Origin: DASXKD01 sp963703605 | GTDB taxonomy: Bacteria > Actinomycetota > Actinomycetes > Streptosporangiales > Streptosporangiaceae | Length of the DNA stretch: 64,000 bases | Assembly: GCA_963703605.1 (NCBI GenBank) | Contig: CAVPFC010000041.1 | Location: forward strand, 62,001-126,000 | Direction of reading: 5' to 3' | Part shown: positions 35,126 to 43,255 of the stretch, in pieces | Layout: the number at the start of each line of letters is the position of its first letter | Numbering within the stretch: the first letter of the stretch is position 1 | Program-made: the position numbers and the translations under genes | The notes under the pieces: model-generated | What the model was told of the DNA's origin: nothing | What the model saw: only the letters and a program-made list of their open reading frames with translations | The model's database searches: none

Positions 35126-35322
35126 ACTGGGCGATGTTCGGGGAGTTCGTCCTCGCCGTGCTCGTCACCCAGATGGACGTCTTCCACCGGCTGCTCGGTA
35201 CCACCGACATCAACACGCAGCAGTTCGCCTGGGCGCTCGTGCCCGCCGTTGCCCTGCTGGTGCTGTGGGAGCTGGGCAAGCTCATCGTGCGGCGGCCTGC
35301 CGCCGCGCCGAGCGGTGCCTGA
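35122..35322 (+). CDS. Small protein like the C-terminal helix pair of cation ATPases
   Basis: A 66-residue protein with two membrane helices (MFGEFVLAVLVTQMDVFHRL and FAWALVPAVALLVLWELGKL). The sequence round HRLLGTTDINTQQFAWAL resembles QRLLNTESLTGRQWLVVL in the last helix pair of the ATPase just upstream, and ends basic as that domain does. The ATPase already has its own copy, so this is an extra free-standing pair. It overlaps the ATPase stop by four bases. Possibly an accessory subunit, possibly a duplication relic. Confidence 0.7.
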   Translation: MNWAMFGEFVLAVLVTQMDVFHRLLGTTDINTQQFAWALVPAVALLVLWELGKLIVRRPAAAPSGA

Positions 35323-35361
35323 CGGTCAGCGGCCCCGCGCGGTCCGCGGGGAGTTGCCGCG

Positions 35362-36066
35362 GTGAAGGCCGGCCGCTGCTTTGTGCAGACCGTGGCCATC
35401 CTGGCGGCCTTCACCGTCGCGCGCAACTACGGCCTGCTGGGCCCGGAGCCGGTCGCCATAAGCCTGCTTACCGCGGCCCTGGCGCTGGTCGCCTGGAGCG
35501 CCGGGGCATCGCGTGACGACCTGGGTCTCGGCCTGGCGGACACGCGCGCGGGCCTGGCCTACGGCGCCGGTGCCGCGGGGATCGTCCTGCTGGTCTTGCT
35601 GGTGGCCGCCCTGATCCCGGCGGCGAGCGGATTCCTGCACGATTCGCGGGCGCAGATCAGCGGCGGGCGGCTGCTGTTCGTGCTGGGGGTGTCGATCGTG
35701 CTGCTTACCGCGATCCCGGAGGAGTTCGCCTTTCGCGGTGTCCTGCTGGGGTCGGCGCTGCGGCTGTGGGGGCCGTGGCGCGCCAGCCTGGCCACGTCGG
35801 CGCTGTTCGGCCTCTGGCACATCGCGCCGACCCTCGGCACGATGTCGGACAACCACGAGTTCAGGGGCGCGGCGGCCAGCGTCACCGGGCAGGTGCTGCT
35901 CGTACTCGGCTCGATCGCGGTGACGTTCGTCGCCGGCCTGCTCTTTTGCTGGCTCAGGCTGCGGTCCAAGAGCCTGATCGCGCCGGTCATGGCGCACATA
36001 GCAACCAACGGGCTCGCCCTGACCGTCGCGTGGTTCGCGATCCACCACTGCCGGGGAGCCTGCTAG
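35362..36066 (+). CDS. CPBP-family intramembrane glutamic endopeptidase
   Basis: Membrane protease-like protein of 234 residues (CAAX protease/bacteriocin-processing group). The catalytic motifs are in order: EEFAFRG with the paired glutamates and Arg, FGLWHI with a histidine, and AHIATN near the C-terminus with His and Asn. GTG at 35362 has GGGGAG eight bases upstream. It follows the ATPase helix-pair gene by 39 bases and is convergent with the hydrolase. Target unknown. Confidence 0.85.
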   Translation: MKAGRCFVQTVAILAAFTVARNYGLLGPEPVAISLLTAALALVAWSAGASRDDLGLGLADTRAGLAYGAGAAGIVLLVLLVAALIPAASGFLHDSRAQISGGRLLFVLGVSIVLLTAIPEEFAFRGVLLGSALRLWGPWRASLATSALFGLWHIAPTLGTMSDNHEFRGAAASVTGQVLLVLGSIAVTFVAGLLFCWLRLRSKSLIAPVMAHIATNGLALTVAWFAIHHCRGAC

Positions 36067-36070
36067 GGGA

Positions 36071-37795
36071 TTACCGCACCTTCCCGATGATCGTCCTGAG
36101 GCTGGCCAGTTGCTGGGAGGTCAGGCCCGCACGCATCACGGCATTAAACCCGTCGACGTATTCGGCCGAGTACCTGTGACCATGCCCGTCCGGGACGCCG
36201 GTGGCGAACGGAAGGTCGGCGGTGACCTGCCAGAACGTGATGACCGGCATCCAGAACATGGTCTTGAGCACGTCCTTGCCGGGGGCCTCACTGATCCAGT
36301 CGGGCTGGCTCCAGATCAGATGAGGGCTCCACCAGACGATCGGGTCGGACGGGTGCTGCAGGTAGAGGACCCGGGTCCCGTCCCAGGGCTGGTCTTTCGG
36401 CGGGATCGCCGTGGCCGCATCATTGGCGAACCGTACGATCCGCCCGTCCTGGTAGACGGGCTGGATCTCCGGGCTGCCTGCTTGGCGGTTGCTGGTGAAT
36501 TGCGTCCACAGGGTGTTGAAGTTGGGCGGCCCGGCGAACAGGATGCCGCTGGTGGTGTTGGCCATGTCGTTGGCGCCGGTAAAGGCTGCCTCGCCGCCGA
36601 ACGACCCCAGGCTTTCCCCGGCGATGTACAGCTTGGGACGCTGTCCTTGGGGAAGCTTCGCCCACGCGCCGTAAACCGCGTCGAAGAGCGCCCGGCCCGC
36701 CGCGAGAGCCTTTGCCTGGTCGACCAGGTAGGAAACCCACGACGGCAGGTAGGAGTACTGGATCGCCACCGTCGCGGAGTCGCCGCCGCTGATGTACTCG
36801 AACGAGTCCACCAAGGCCGGGTCAACCCAGCCGCTGCCGGTCGTCGTCACCACCAGCAGGTTCTTCCGCTGGAAACCGCCCGCGCGCTGGAGGTCCTTGA
36901 CCGCGAGCGAGGCTTGGGCCTCCGCGCCCTTGGCCGACGCCAGCCCGGCGTAGATCCGGATCGGCTCCATGGCCGGCTTGCCGCTGAAGTTCGCGATATC
37001 GCTCACCGACGGGCCCTTGCCAATGAAGTTGCGCCCTTGATAGCCCAGCGAGTCCCACGGGATGATCGAGCCCGGCCCGCCGGACCGCAGGCTGGTGGTG
37101 GGCTTGTGGACCCCTTCGGCGGTTGTCGTGTCGCGCAGCCCGTACGCGTAGTTCATGAGGTTCACGAAGCCCTGGAGCAACAGGCCGCTGACCACCAGGT
37201 AGGTGAGACCGACGACCAGGACCCAGCCAACACCGCGGGCCGCACGCGGCCCGATCCAGCGGTTGAGCAGTTTCGCGGCCCACCGGTACAGGCCGCGAAG
37301 ACCGCGTCCGATCAGCAGGAAGAGGGCGAAGACCGCCGCCGCGATGAACGGCGAGGCGACGACGAGCGGGATGTTGTAGTCCGTCACCCCCATCAGCTTG
37401 CGGATCTCGTACTGCCAGTACTGGCCGAGCCCGAAGGCCACCGCGAAAAGGACGACCGCGCTGATGATGAACGTGCGCCACGCCCAGCGCCGGGTGGGCC
37501 GCGGGTCCCGGTCGGCGAAAGCCCGCCATGCCGACGCGGCGAGCACCCCGAGCCCGTAACCGATGGCCGCGGTGATGCCGCAGATCACGCCCTGGATGAG
37601 GCCGCCGCGCGGAAGCAGCGACGGGGTGAAGGAAAGGCATGCGAAAAGGAGCGCACCCCAGCAGCCGGGGAGCGTGAGGTACAGCAGCTTCCGGGGTTTT
37701 CTGGACGGCGGCGCGGGTTCGCCGCCGACGGCCGGCGTCACCGTCGCGGGGGCTCCGTCGCTGGCCGGGGTAGCGGTGGTGTTATCGCGCGCCAT
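36071..37795 (-). CDS. Membrane-anchored alpha/beta-hydrolase family protein
   Basis: About 574 residues. The N-terminal third is membrane-bound with five or so helices (LFACLSFTPSLLPRGGLIQG, FIISAVVLFAVAFGLGQYWQ, FIAAAVFALFLLIGRGL, VLVVGLTYLVVSGLLLQGF). The outer C-terminal part is a hydrolase domain with the nucleophile elbow AGESLGSFGG and a late GHGHRY histidine. This is the actinobacterial two-domain family PF15420/PF10081. ATG at 37795 has GGGAGAGG upstream. A TCACCC-N6-GGGTGA site lies 79 bases upstream, linking it to the island's regulon. Confidence 0.87.
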   Translation of the reverse strand: MARDNTTATPASDGAPATVTPAVGGEPAPPSRKPRKLLYLTLPGCWGALLFACLSFTPSLLPRGGLIQGVICGITAAIGYGLGVLAASAWRAFADRDPRPTRRWAWRTFIISAVVLFAVAFGLGQYWQYEIRKLMGVTDYNIPLVVASPFIAAAVFALFLLIGRGLRGLYRWAAKLLNRWIGPRAARGVGWVLVVGLTYLVVSGLLLQGFVNLMNYAYGLRDTTTAEGVHKPTTSLRSGGPGSIIPWDSLGYQGRNFIGKGPSVSDIANFSGKPAMEPIRIYAGLASAKGAEAQASLAVKDLQRAGGFQRKNLLVVTTTGSGWVDPALVDSFEYISGGDSATVAIQYSYLPSWVSYLVDQAKALAAGRALFDAVYGAWAKLPQGQRPKLYIAGESLGSFGGEAAFTGANDMANTTSGILFAGPPNFNTLWTQFTSNRQAGSPEIQPVYQDGRIVRFANDAATAIPPKDQPWDGTRVLYLQHPSDPIVWWSPHLIWSQPDWISEAPGKDVLKTMFWMPVITFWQVTADLPFATGVPDGHGHRYSAEYVDGFNAVMRAGLTSQQLASLRTIIGKVR

Positions 37796-37873
37796 GACTG
37801 CCTCTCCCTTGCAGAACGGCATGGCCGCTCCGCGGCTTGTGTCAAATGCTGTTCGAGCGGTCCCGGGCGCGCG

Positions 37874-37891
37874 TCACCCTTTCTTGGGTGA
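37874..37891. promoter_or_regulatory. TCACCC-N6-GGGTGA site, hydrolase side
   Basis: TCACCCTTTCTTGGGTGA, 79 bases from the hydrolase start at 37795. It sits in the 356-base spacer (37796-38151) between divergent genes; no gene is seen in that spacer, only this site and the one at 37951. Confidence 0.75.
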
Positions 37892-37950
37892 TTCCCCGGC
37901 GGCCCGGGTGCGGCCGGATTGCCGCCCGGCGGATGACCGCACCGAGCAGG

Positions 37951-37968
37951 TCACCCACGGAAGGGTGA
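37951..37968. promoter_or_regulatory. TCACCC-N6-GGGTGA site, polyphosphate kinase side
   Basis: TCACCCACGGAAGGGTGA, about 180 bases before the PPK2 start. Together with 37874-37891 it makes a two-site divergent control region like the arcA-SulP spacer. Confidence 0.72.
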
Positions 37969-38151
37969 TGCCAAAGGCCCGGCAGCTCACGCATGCTGCG
38001 GGACATATGAACCAGCAGACGGCCCTGTCGGCGCCGGAATTTCGGCGGCTGCGTGGGCCGCACCCGATAACCGCGGGCATCGCGGCGTACCGGGAGCATG
38101 CCGGCGATCCGCCGTCGGGCCGGCGCCAACCATCTATCGGAGGCAGGCGAA

Positions 38152-38964
38152 ATGGCCAAGAAGGGTAAGCAGGCGCGGCGCGAGGCGCAGGCGGCGGGCA
38201 GCGGCGGACCGGGCAACGGAGCGAACCCGCCGCCAAAGATGAAGCGCAAGGAGTACGAGCGCCAGATGACGCTCCTGCACGGCGAGCTGGTCGCGATGCA
38301 GGAGTGGGTCAAGGCATCCGGCGCCAAGATCTGCATCGTGTTCGAGGGCCGGGACACCGCCGGCAAGGGAGGCACGATCAAGCGGATCACCGAGCGGGTC
38401 AGCCCGCGCGTGTTCCGGGTCGTCGCCCTGCCCGCGCCCACCGAGCGCGAGAAGTCGCAGATGTACGTGCAGCGCTACATCACCCACTTCCCGGCGGCCG
38501 GCGAGGTGATCATCTTCGACCGCTCCTGGTACAACCGGGCCGGCGTGGAACGGGTGATGGGCTTCTGCAAGCCCGAGGAGACCGAGCGGTTCCTCGAACT
38601 GGTGCCGGGCGTGGAGAAGGCCATGGCCGATTCGGGGATCTTGCTGCTCAAGTACTGGCTGGAGGTCAGCCCGGACGAGCAGACCCGGCGCCTGGAGAGC
38701 CGCATCCACGACCCGCGCAAGATCTGGAAGCTGTCGGACATGGACCTGAAGTCCTACAGCCGCTGGTACGACTACTCCCGGGCCAGGGACGCGATGTTCG
38801 CCGCGACCGACACCGCGTGGGCGCCCTGGTACATCGCGAACACCGACGACAAGAAGCGCGGCCGGCTCAACATCATCAGCCACCTGCTCAGCCAGGTCCC
38901 CTACAAGCCGCTCCCCCACCAGGACATCACGCTGCCCAAGCGGCAACGGCCGGCGGCTACGTAG
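38152..38964 (+). CDS. ppk2: Polyphosphate kinase 2
   Basis: Transfers phosphate between polyphosphate and nucleoside diphosphates, a way to make NTP from polyphosphate. Length 270 residues. Walker A is FEGRDTAGKGG and Walker B/lid is IIFDRSWYNRAG, then the PPK2 signature KYWLEVSPDEQ and DLKSYSRWYDYSRARD. The first 45 residues are basic and disordered. ATG at 38152 has GGAGGCAGG upstream. Its presence in the same regulon as arginine fermentation supports an energy-shortage response. Confidence 0.95.
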   Translation: MAKKGKQARREAQAAGSGGPGNGANPPPKMKRKEYERQMTLLHGELVAMQEWVKASGAKICIVFEGRDTAGKGGTIKRITERVSPRVFRVVALPAPTEREKSQMYVQRYITHFPAAGEVIIFDRSWYNRAGVERVMGFCKPEETERFLELVPGVEKAMADSGILLLKYWLEVSPDEQTRRLESRIHDPRKIWKLSDMDLKSYSRWYDYSRARDAMFAATDTAWAPWYIANTDDKKRGRLNIISHLLSQVPYKPLPHQDITLPKRQRPAAT

Positions 38965-39079
38965 AACCCGACCTGCTGCCCAGGCGGCACATCCCAACGC
39001 CCTTCTGACGACGGGATGGGCGGGCGCCGAAGCGGGCATCCGGGCGCCGCGCCGGACGATCGTCACCGAGACTTCGGGT

Positions 39080-39523
39080 ATGACATCGCCGGCGGATAGG
39101 CCGTGTGTGTTCTGCGAGATCATCGCCGGGCGGGCCGAGTCGAGCCTGGTCTATGAGGACGAGCAAGTCATCGCCTTCATGGACATCAGGCCGCTGACGC
39201 AAGGCCACCTGCTCGTCGTCCCCCGCAGCCACGCGGACTACCTGGAAGATCTCGATGAAGACCTGGGCGCGTGGCTGTTCCGGGCCGGGCACCGGCTGGC
39301 GCGGGCGCTGCGCCGCTCCGGCCTGCCGTGCGAGGGGGTGAACCTTTTCCTCGCCGACGGGGCGGCCGCCTTCCAGGAAGTGTTCCACGTGCACCTGCAC
39401 GTCCTGCCGCGAACTCCCGGTGACCGGTTCCGCATCAAGGCGGCACCGCGCCACCCCGGCCGCGCGGAACTGGACCTGGCGGCCGGGAAGGTGCGCCAGG
39501 GCGTGCGGGCGTTGTCGTCCTAG
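39080..39523 (+). CDS. HIT-family (histidine triad) nucleotide hydrolase
   Basis: Protein of 147 residues. A zinc-type N-terminus (CVFCEIIAG) and the triad HVHLHVLPR place it with HIT hydrolases acting on nucleotide phosphoramidates or dinucleoside polyphosphates. ATG at 39080 has no strong ribosome site. It follows ppk2 by 115 bases on the same strand and may share its transcript. Confidence 0.92.
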   Translation: MTSPADRPCVFCEIIAGRAESSLVYEDEQVIAFMDIRPLTQGHLLVVPRSHADYLEDLDEDLGAWLFRAGHRLARALRRSGLPCEGVNLFLADGAAAFQEVFHVHLHVLPRTPGDRFRIKAAPRHPGRAELDLAAGKVRQGVRALSS

Positions 39524-39549
39524 GGCCTCCACTGGCTGGCTCCGCCGCA

Positions 39550-40296
39550 TCATTCCTGTGGCGGCCGGTCCCCGGGCTCGATCTGGCCCCGCCCGGTGAC
39601 CACGGCATACCAGTATTCGGCGCGGCTAAGCAGGTCATCGGTGAAGTATTTGAGGAACCGGCCCGTGTCGGCGAGCCGGGCGCCCGCCGGCGTATCCGGG
39701 CCGAGTACCTCGGCGCCCTCCAGGGCCGCCGCGGCGAGCAGCTTGTTCGTATGGCCGCTGGCGATCGATGCCCGGTACCACACGTCGTCATCGACGACGT
39801 ACCGTTCGCGCCGGCCGTCCCGTTCCCGCCGGACGAGGTGCTGCTCCTCCAGGAAACCGATCGCCTTGGAGATGGATGCCGGGCTCACCCGGAGCCGCCG
39901 GACCAGCTCGGCCGAGGTCATGCTGCCGGAGTCCGCCGTCATCAGGCAGGTCAGCACCCCGGAGATCATTCTCGGCAGGCCCATCTGCATGAGCACCCCG
40001 GTGAGCCGCTGCTCGTACTCGCCCACCGCGGCCGGATCGCGCCCGTCCGCGCGAGGACCGGCCGGGGCCGCGGCCGGCGGCGCTGGCGCCGTGTTGCGGC
40101 GGCGGGCCCGCTGCCGGGTGGCCCGCTGAGCCTGATCCGCCTGATAGCCCGCCGGGCCACGGTTGCGGTTGACCTCCCGGGTGATCGTGGAGGTCGGCCG
40201 GGACAGCCGCCGCCCGATCTCGGCGTGCGAGAGTCCCTCGGCCAGCCAGGCGGCTATCCGCCGCCGGTCCTCCTGGGTCAGCCTGCCTCCGGGCAT
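39550..40296 (-). CDS. MarR/GbsR-like regulator with IS30-type N-terminal helix-turn-helix
   Basis: Protein of 248 residues with two DNA-binding parts. Residues 5-45 (LTQEDRRRIAAWLAEGLSHA, EIGRRLSRPTSTITREVNRN) match the helix-turn-helix of IS30 transposases. After a Pro/Ala/Arg linker, residues 95-170 form a winged helix of the MarR/GbsR type (SAELVRRLRVSPASISKAIG, FLEEQHLVRRERDGRRERYV). ATG at 40296 has GGGAGGAG just upstream. It is divergent from the ABC exporter genes, which it probably represses. Confidence 0.85.
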   Translation of the reverse strand: MPGGRLTQEDRRRIAAWLAEGLSHAEIGRRLSRPTSTITREVNRNRGPAGYQADQAQRATRQRARRRNTAPAPPAAAPAGPRADGRDPAAVGEYEQRLTGVLMQMGLPRMISGVLTCLMTADSGSMTSAELVRRLRVSPASISKAIGFLEEQHLVRRERDGRRERYVVDDDVWYRASIASGHTNKLLAAAALEGAEVLGPDTPAGARLADTGRFLKYFTDDLLSRAEYWYAVVTGRGQIEPGDRPPQE

Positions 40297-40450
40297 CGCT
40301 GCTCCTCCCGCGCGTCTCGTTGCAAAGTATGCCTCAACCAGCAGGATCATTGCAACGTCCGCCAGCGGTCATTGCGTTAAACAACAGCAATCAGCGCAAC
40401 GATTCTGCGGCATCTACCTGTAGCTATGCATGCTGAGCGACGAATTAATG

Positions 40451-40481
40451 TTGACTGCTCCTGAAACGCAACGTAGCGTTT
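40451..40481 (+). promoter_or_regulatory. Promoter with overlapping operator for the ABC exporter
   Basis: TTGACT at 40451-40456 and TAGCGT at 40474-40479 are 17 bases apart, a good -35/-10 pair. AAACGC-AACGTA-GCGTTT (40464-40481) is a perfect inverted repeat covering the -10 element, fitting repression by the divergent MarR/GbsR-like protein. The 232-base spacer is unusually AT-rich; further TTGC/GCAA-type half-sites lie at 40320-40410. Confidence 0.65.
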
Positions 40482-40528
40482 GCAGGGCTTGAAATATTAA
40501 GTATAAAGGAAAGCAACTTGGAGGCGAC

Positions 40529-41485
40529 ATGAGTTCCCCGACTCCCCCGGCGGCACCGGGGACGGCGGCGATAAGGGTGTCCGGCTTGCGCAAGTCCTAC
40601 GGCGAGCACGTGGTGCTGGACGGGATCGACCTGACGGTCCAGCAGGGCACGGTCTTCGCGCTGCTCGGCCCCAACGGCGCCGGTAAGACCACCACGGTCC
40701 AGATCCTGTCCACGCTGATCCACGCCGATGGCGGCCAGGCCACGCTGGCCGGCCACGACCTGAACACCGAGCCGGCCAGGGTCCGCGAGGTCATCGGCGT
40801 CACCGGTCAGTACTCGGCTGTGGACAAGCTGCTGAGCGGCCGGGAGAACCTGATGCTGATGGCGGACCTGTACCACCTGGGCCGGGCCAGGGCAGCGGCT
40901 CGCATCGAGGAGCTGCTCGAGCGATTCGACCTGGCCGAGGCGGCGGGCAAGCTGGCTGCCACCTATTCCGGTGGCATGCAGCGCAAACTCGACCTGGCGA
41001 TGACGCTGGTCAGCGATCCGCAGATCATCTTCCTCGACGAGCCGACCGCCGGCCTGGATCCGCGCAGCCGCCGCACCACGTGGCAGATCGTCAGGGAGCT
41101 GACCAAAAGCGGCGTCACGATCTTCCTCACCACCCAGTACCTGGAGGAGGCCGACCAGCTCGCCGGCCAGATCGCGCTGCTCGATCACGGCACGCTGATC
41201 GCCCAGGGAACGCCGGACGAGCTCAAGCGCATGATCCCCGGCGGGCACATCCGGCTCAGGTTCGCCGACGCCGGCACGCTCAGCAAGGCCCAGGAGGCCA
41301 TCGCGCGGCCCGCCAGGGCCGACGAGGGGGCGCTCACGCTGGAGGTCCCCACCAGCGGCGCCGTGCCAGAACTGCGCGGCATCCTCACCCGCCTGGACGA
41401 CCAGGGCATCGAGGTCGCCGAGCTGACCGTGCACACCCCCAACCTCGACGACGTCTTCCTCACCCTTACCGGCACCAATGCCTAA
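40529..41485 (+). CDS. ABC transporter ATP-binding protein, DrrA family
   Basis: ATPase of 318 residues for a two-gene drug exporter. Walker A is LLGPNGAGKTTT, the signature is YSGGMQRKLD, and Walker B is IIFLDEPTAGLDPRSR; the H-loop region reads FLTTQYLEEAD. The C-terminal 90 residues match the DrrA-type extension (LTVHTPNLDDVFLTLTG). ATG at 40529 has TTGGAGG upstream. It pairs with the membrane protein at 41498. Confidence 0.95.
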   Translation: MSSPTPPAAPGTAAIRVSGLRKSYGEHVVLDGIDLTVQQGTVFALLGPNGAGKTTTVQILSTLIHADGGQATLAGHDLNTEPARVREVIGVTGQYSAVDKLLSGRENLMLMADLYHLGRARAAARIEELLERFDLAEAAGKLAATYSGGMQRKLDLAMTLVSDPQIIFLDEPTAGLDPRSRRTTWQIVRELTKSGVTIFLTTQYLEEADQLAGQIALLDHGTLIAQGTPDELKRMIPGGHIRLRFADAGTLSKAQEAIARPARADEGALTLEVPTSGAVPELRGILTRLDDQGIEVAELTVHTPNLDDVFLTLTGTNA

Positions 41486-41497
41486 GGAGAGTTTCCG

Positions 41498-42274
41498 ATG
41501 ACGACCGCACTGGCCGACTCGGCCATCATGTTGCGCCGCAACCTCAAGCACCTGCTCCGGTACCCGTCGGTGACCCTGTTCATGGTCTTCATGCCGGTGG
41601 CGTTCCTGCTGCTGTTCGTCTACGTCCTGGGCGGAACGGTCGGCGCGGCCGGCCACACCGGCCGGGCCGCCTACGCCACCTTCATCACCCCCGGCATCCT
41701 CGCGCTCACCGTGGTGGGCGTGACGACCGCGACCGCGGTCTCCATCGCCACCGACATGACCGGCGGCATCACCGCCCGGTTCCGCACCATGCCCGTCGCC
41801 CGCGTGGCCATGCTGTTCGGCCACGTCGGCGGCGCGGTGATCCAGACCGTGCTCGGCATGGTGGCCGTGACCGCGATCGCGCTGCTCACCGGCTTCCGCG
41901 CCACGACAAGCGCCACGAACTGGCTCGCCGCCGCCGCGATCCTGATCCTGTTCGCCTTCGCCTTGATCTGGTTGTCGGTCGCCCTCGGGCTGGCCGCCAA
42001 GACCGTCGAAGCGGCAAGCAACGCGCCGACGCCGCTGATCATCCTGGCGTTCCTCGGCAGCGGCTTCGTGCTGACGCGCTCGATGCCGGCCGCGATCCGC
42101 TGGTTCGCCGAGTACCAGCCGTTCACCCCGGTGATCAACACGGTTCGCGGCCTGCTCATCGGCGGCCCGATCGGCAACAACGCGGTCATCGCGATCGCCT
42201 GGAGCCTGGCGATCACGCTCGGCAGCTACCTGTGGGCCAGGAGGCTGCTGCGCCGCGACCCGGCACAGGCCTGA
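41498..42274 (+). CDS. ABC-2 type transporter permease, DrrB family
   Basis: Membrane partner of the DrrA-like ATPase, 258 residues with six helices (VTLFMVFMPVAFLLLFVYVL, ATFITPGILALTVVGVTTAT, and others). The family block FRTMPVARVAMLFGHVGG is present. ATG at 41498 follows AAGGAGAG and lies 12 bases after the ATPase stop. Likely exports a hydrophobic drug or lipid-like compound. Confidence 0.93.
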   Translation: MTTALADSAIMLRRNLKHLLRYPSVTLFMVFMPVAFLLLFVYVLGGTVGAAGHTGRAAYATFITPGILALTVVGVTTATAVSIATDMTGGITARFRTMPVARVAMLFGHVGGAVIQTVLGMVAVTAIALLTGFRATTSATNWLAAAAILILFAFALIWLSVALGLAAKTVEAASNAPTPLIILAFLGSGFVLTRSMPAAIRWFAEYQPFTPVINTVRGLLIGGPIGNNAVIAIAWSLAITLGSYLWARRLLRRDPAQA

Positions 42275-42306
42275 GTATCCGGCCTGGATCTCGATGAATT
42301 TCAGCC

Positions 42307-42339
42307 GGGGCGCAGGTCATATCGCTGCACCTGCGCCCC
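42307..42339. terminator. Hairpin between ABC exporter and hydrolase genes
   Basis: GGGGCGCAGGT-N11-ACCTGCGCCCC, eleven perfect base pairs. No T-run follows, as is common in actinobacteria. It begins 33 bases after the permease stop and ends 30 bases before the hydrolase ATG, so it could also lie in that gene's leader. Confidence 0.6.
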
Positions 42340-42368
42340 GTAGGTGCCGAACGAGAGGAGAGGCAGCG

Positions 42369-43136
42369 ATGCCGATCGCGGAACTGGCGACCGTCCCCAT
42401 GTGGTACGACGAGCGGGGTCAGGGGGATCCGCTGGTGCTACTGCACCCAGGCGGCGCCGGGGTCGACTCCCGGGCCCTGGCCCCGAACCTGGCGGCGCTA
42501 TCCCAGATCTTCCATACCTACGCCCCCGAGCAACGGGCACACGGGCACACGCCCGACGTGGCCGGCCCGGTCAGCTACGACGTCATGGCAAGCGACACGA
42601 TCGCGTTCATCGACCTCATCGTGGGCCGGCCGGTGCACCTGTTCGGGTGCAGCGACGGGGCCGTGGTGGCGCTGACGGTGGCGCTGCACCGGCCCGACCT
42701 GGTGCGCCGGCTCGTCCTCGCCGCCGGGGTCTTTCATCACGACGGATGGGAACAAGGGGTCCTGGAGGAGGAGCCGCCGGAATTTCTCCGGCACAGTTAC
42801 GCGGAGGTCTCTCCGGACGGAGCCGGTCACTACGGTGCGGTCGCCGCCAAGCTGGCGGACATGCACGAGCGCGAGCCCACCCTGACCCAGGCCGACCTGC
42901 GCAAGGTCACCTGCCGGACCCTGGTCATGGTCGGGGACGACGACCAGGTCCGCCTGGAGCACACGGCCGAGATGTTCCGGAGCCTGCCGCAGGCTGAGCT
43001 CGCCATCGTTCCCGGCACGTCACACGGCCTCCTGGTGGAGAAGCCAGACCTGTGCAACCTGCTCATCGAGGACTTCCTGACCAAGGAGCCGGTGCAGACC
43101 TTCGCGCCGATCCGCCGGGCCGTGCCCTACGGATGA
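42369..43136 (+). CDS. Alpha/beta hydrolase
   Basis: Hydrolase of 255 residues. The oxyanion segment is LLHPGGAG, the nucleophile elbow is LFGCSDGAVVAL, and the late acid and histidine are in VGDDDQV and GTSHGLL. ATG at 42369 has GAGAGGAGAGG upstream. Located after the ABC exporter but beyond a strong hairpin. Substrate unknown. Confidence 0.88.
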   Translation: MPIAELATVPMWYDERGQGDPLVLLHPGGAGVDSRALAPNLAALSQIFHTYAPEQRAHGHTPDVAGPVSYDVMASDTIAFIDLIVGRPVHLFGCSDGAVVALTVALHRPDLVRRLVLAAGVFHHDGWEQGVLEEEPPEFLRHSYAEVSPDGAGHYGAVAAKLADMHEREPTLTQADLRKVTCRTLVMVGDDDQVRLEHTAEMFRSLPQAELAIVPGTSHGLLVEKPDLCNLLIEDFLTKEPVQTFAPIRRAVPYG

Positions 43137-43255
43137 ACCACGACCTGGCCGGCCCGATCGGCCCGCACGACCGGGGTCAGGGCGGGGACTTCCCCGATAG
43201 CCCCGGCTGGCCGCCCGGCGGGAGGGTGGAACTCCCGGCTACAGGAGGTCCCCGG

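Noticed and set aside
39060..39085. TCACCGAGACTTCGGGTATGA before the HIT gene as a seventh regulon site
   Set aside because: Both halves deviate and the spacing differs; too weak to include.
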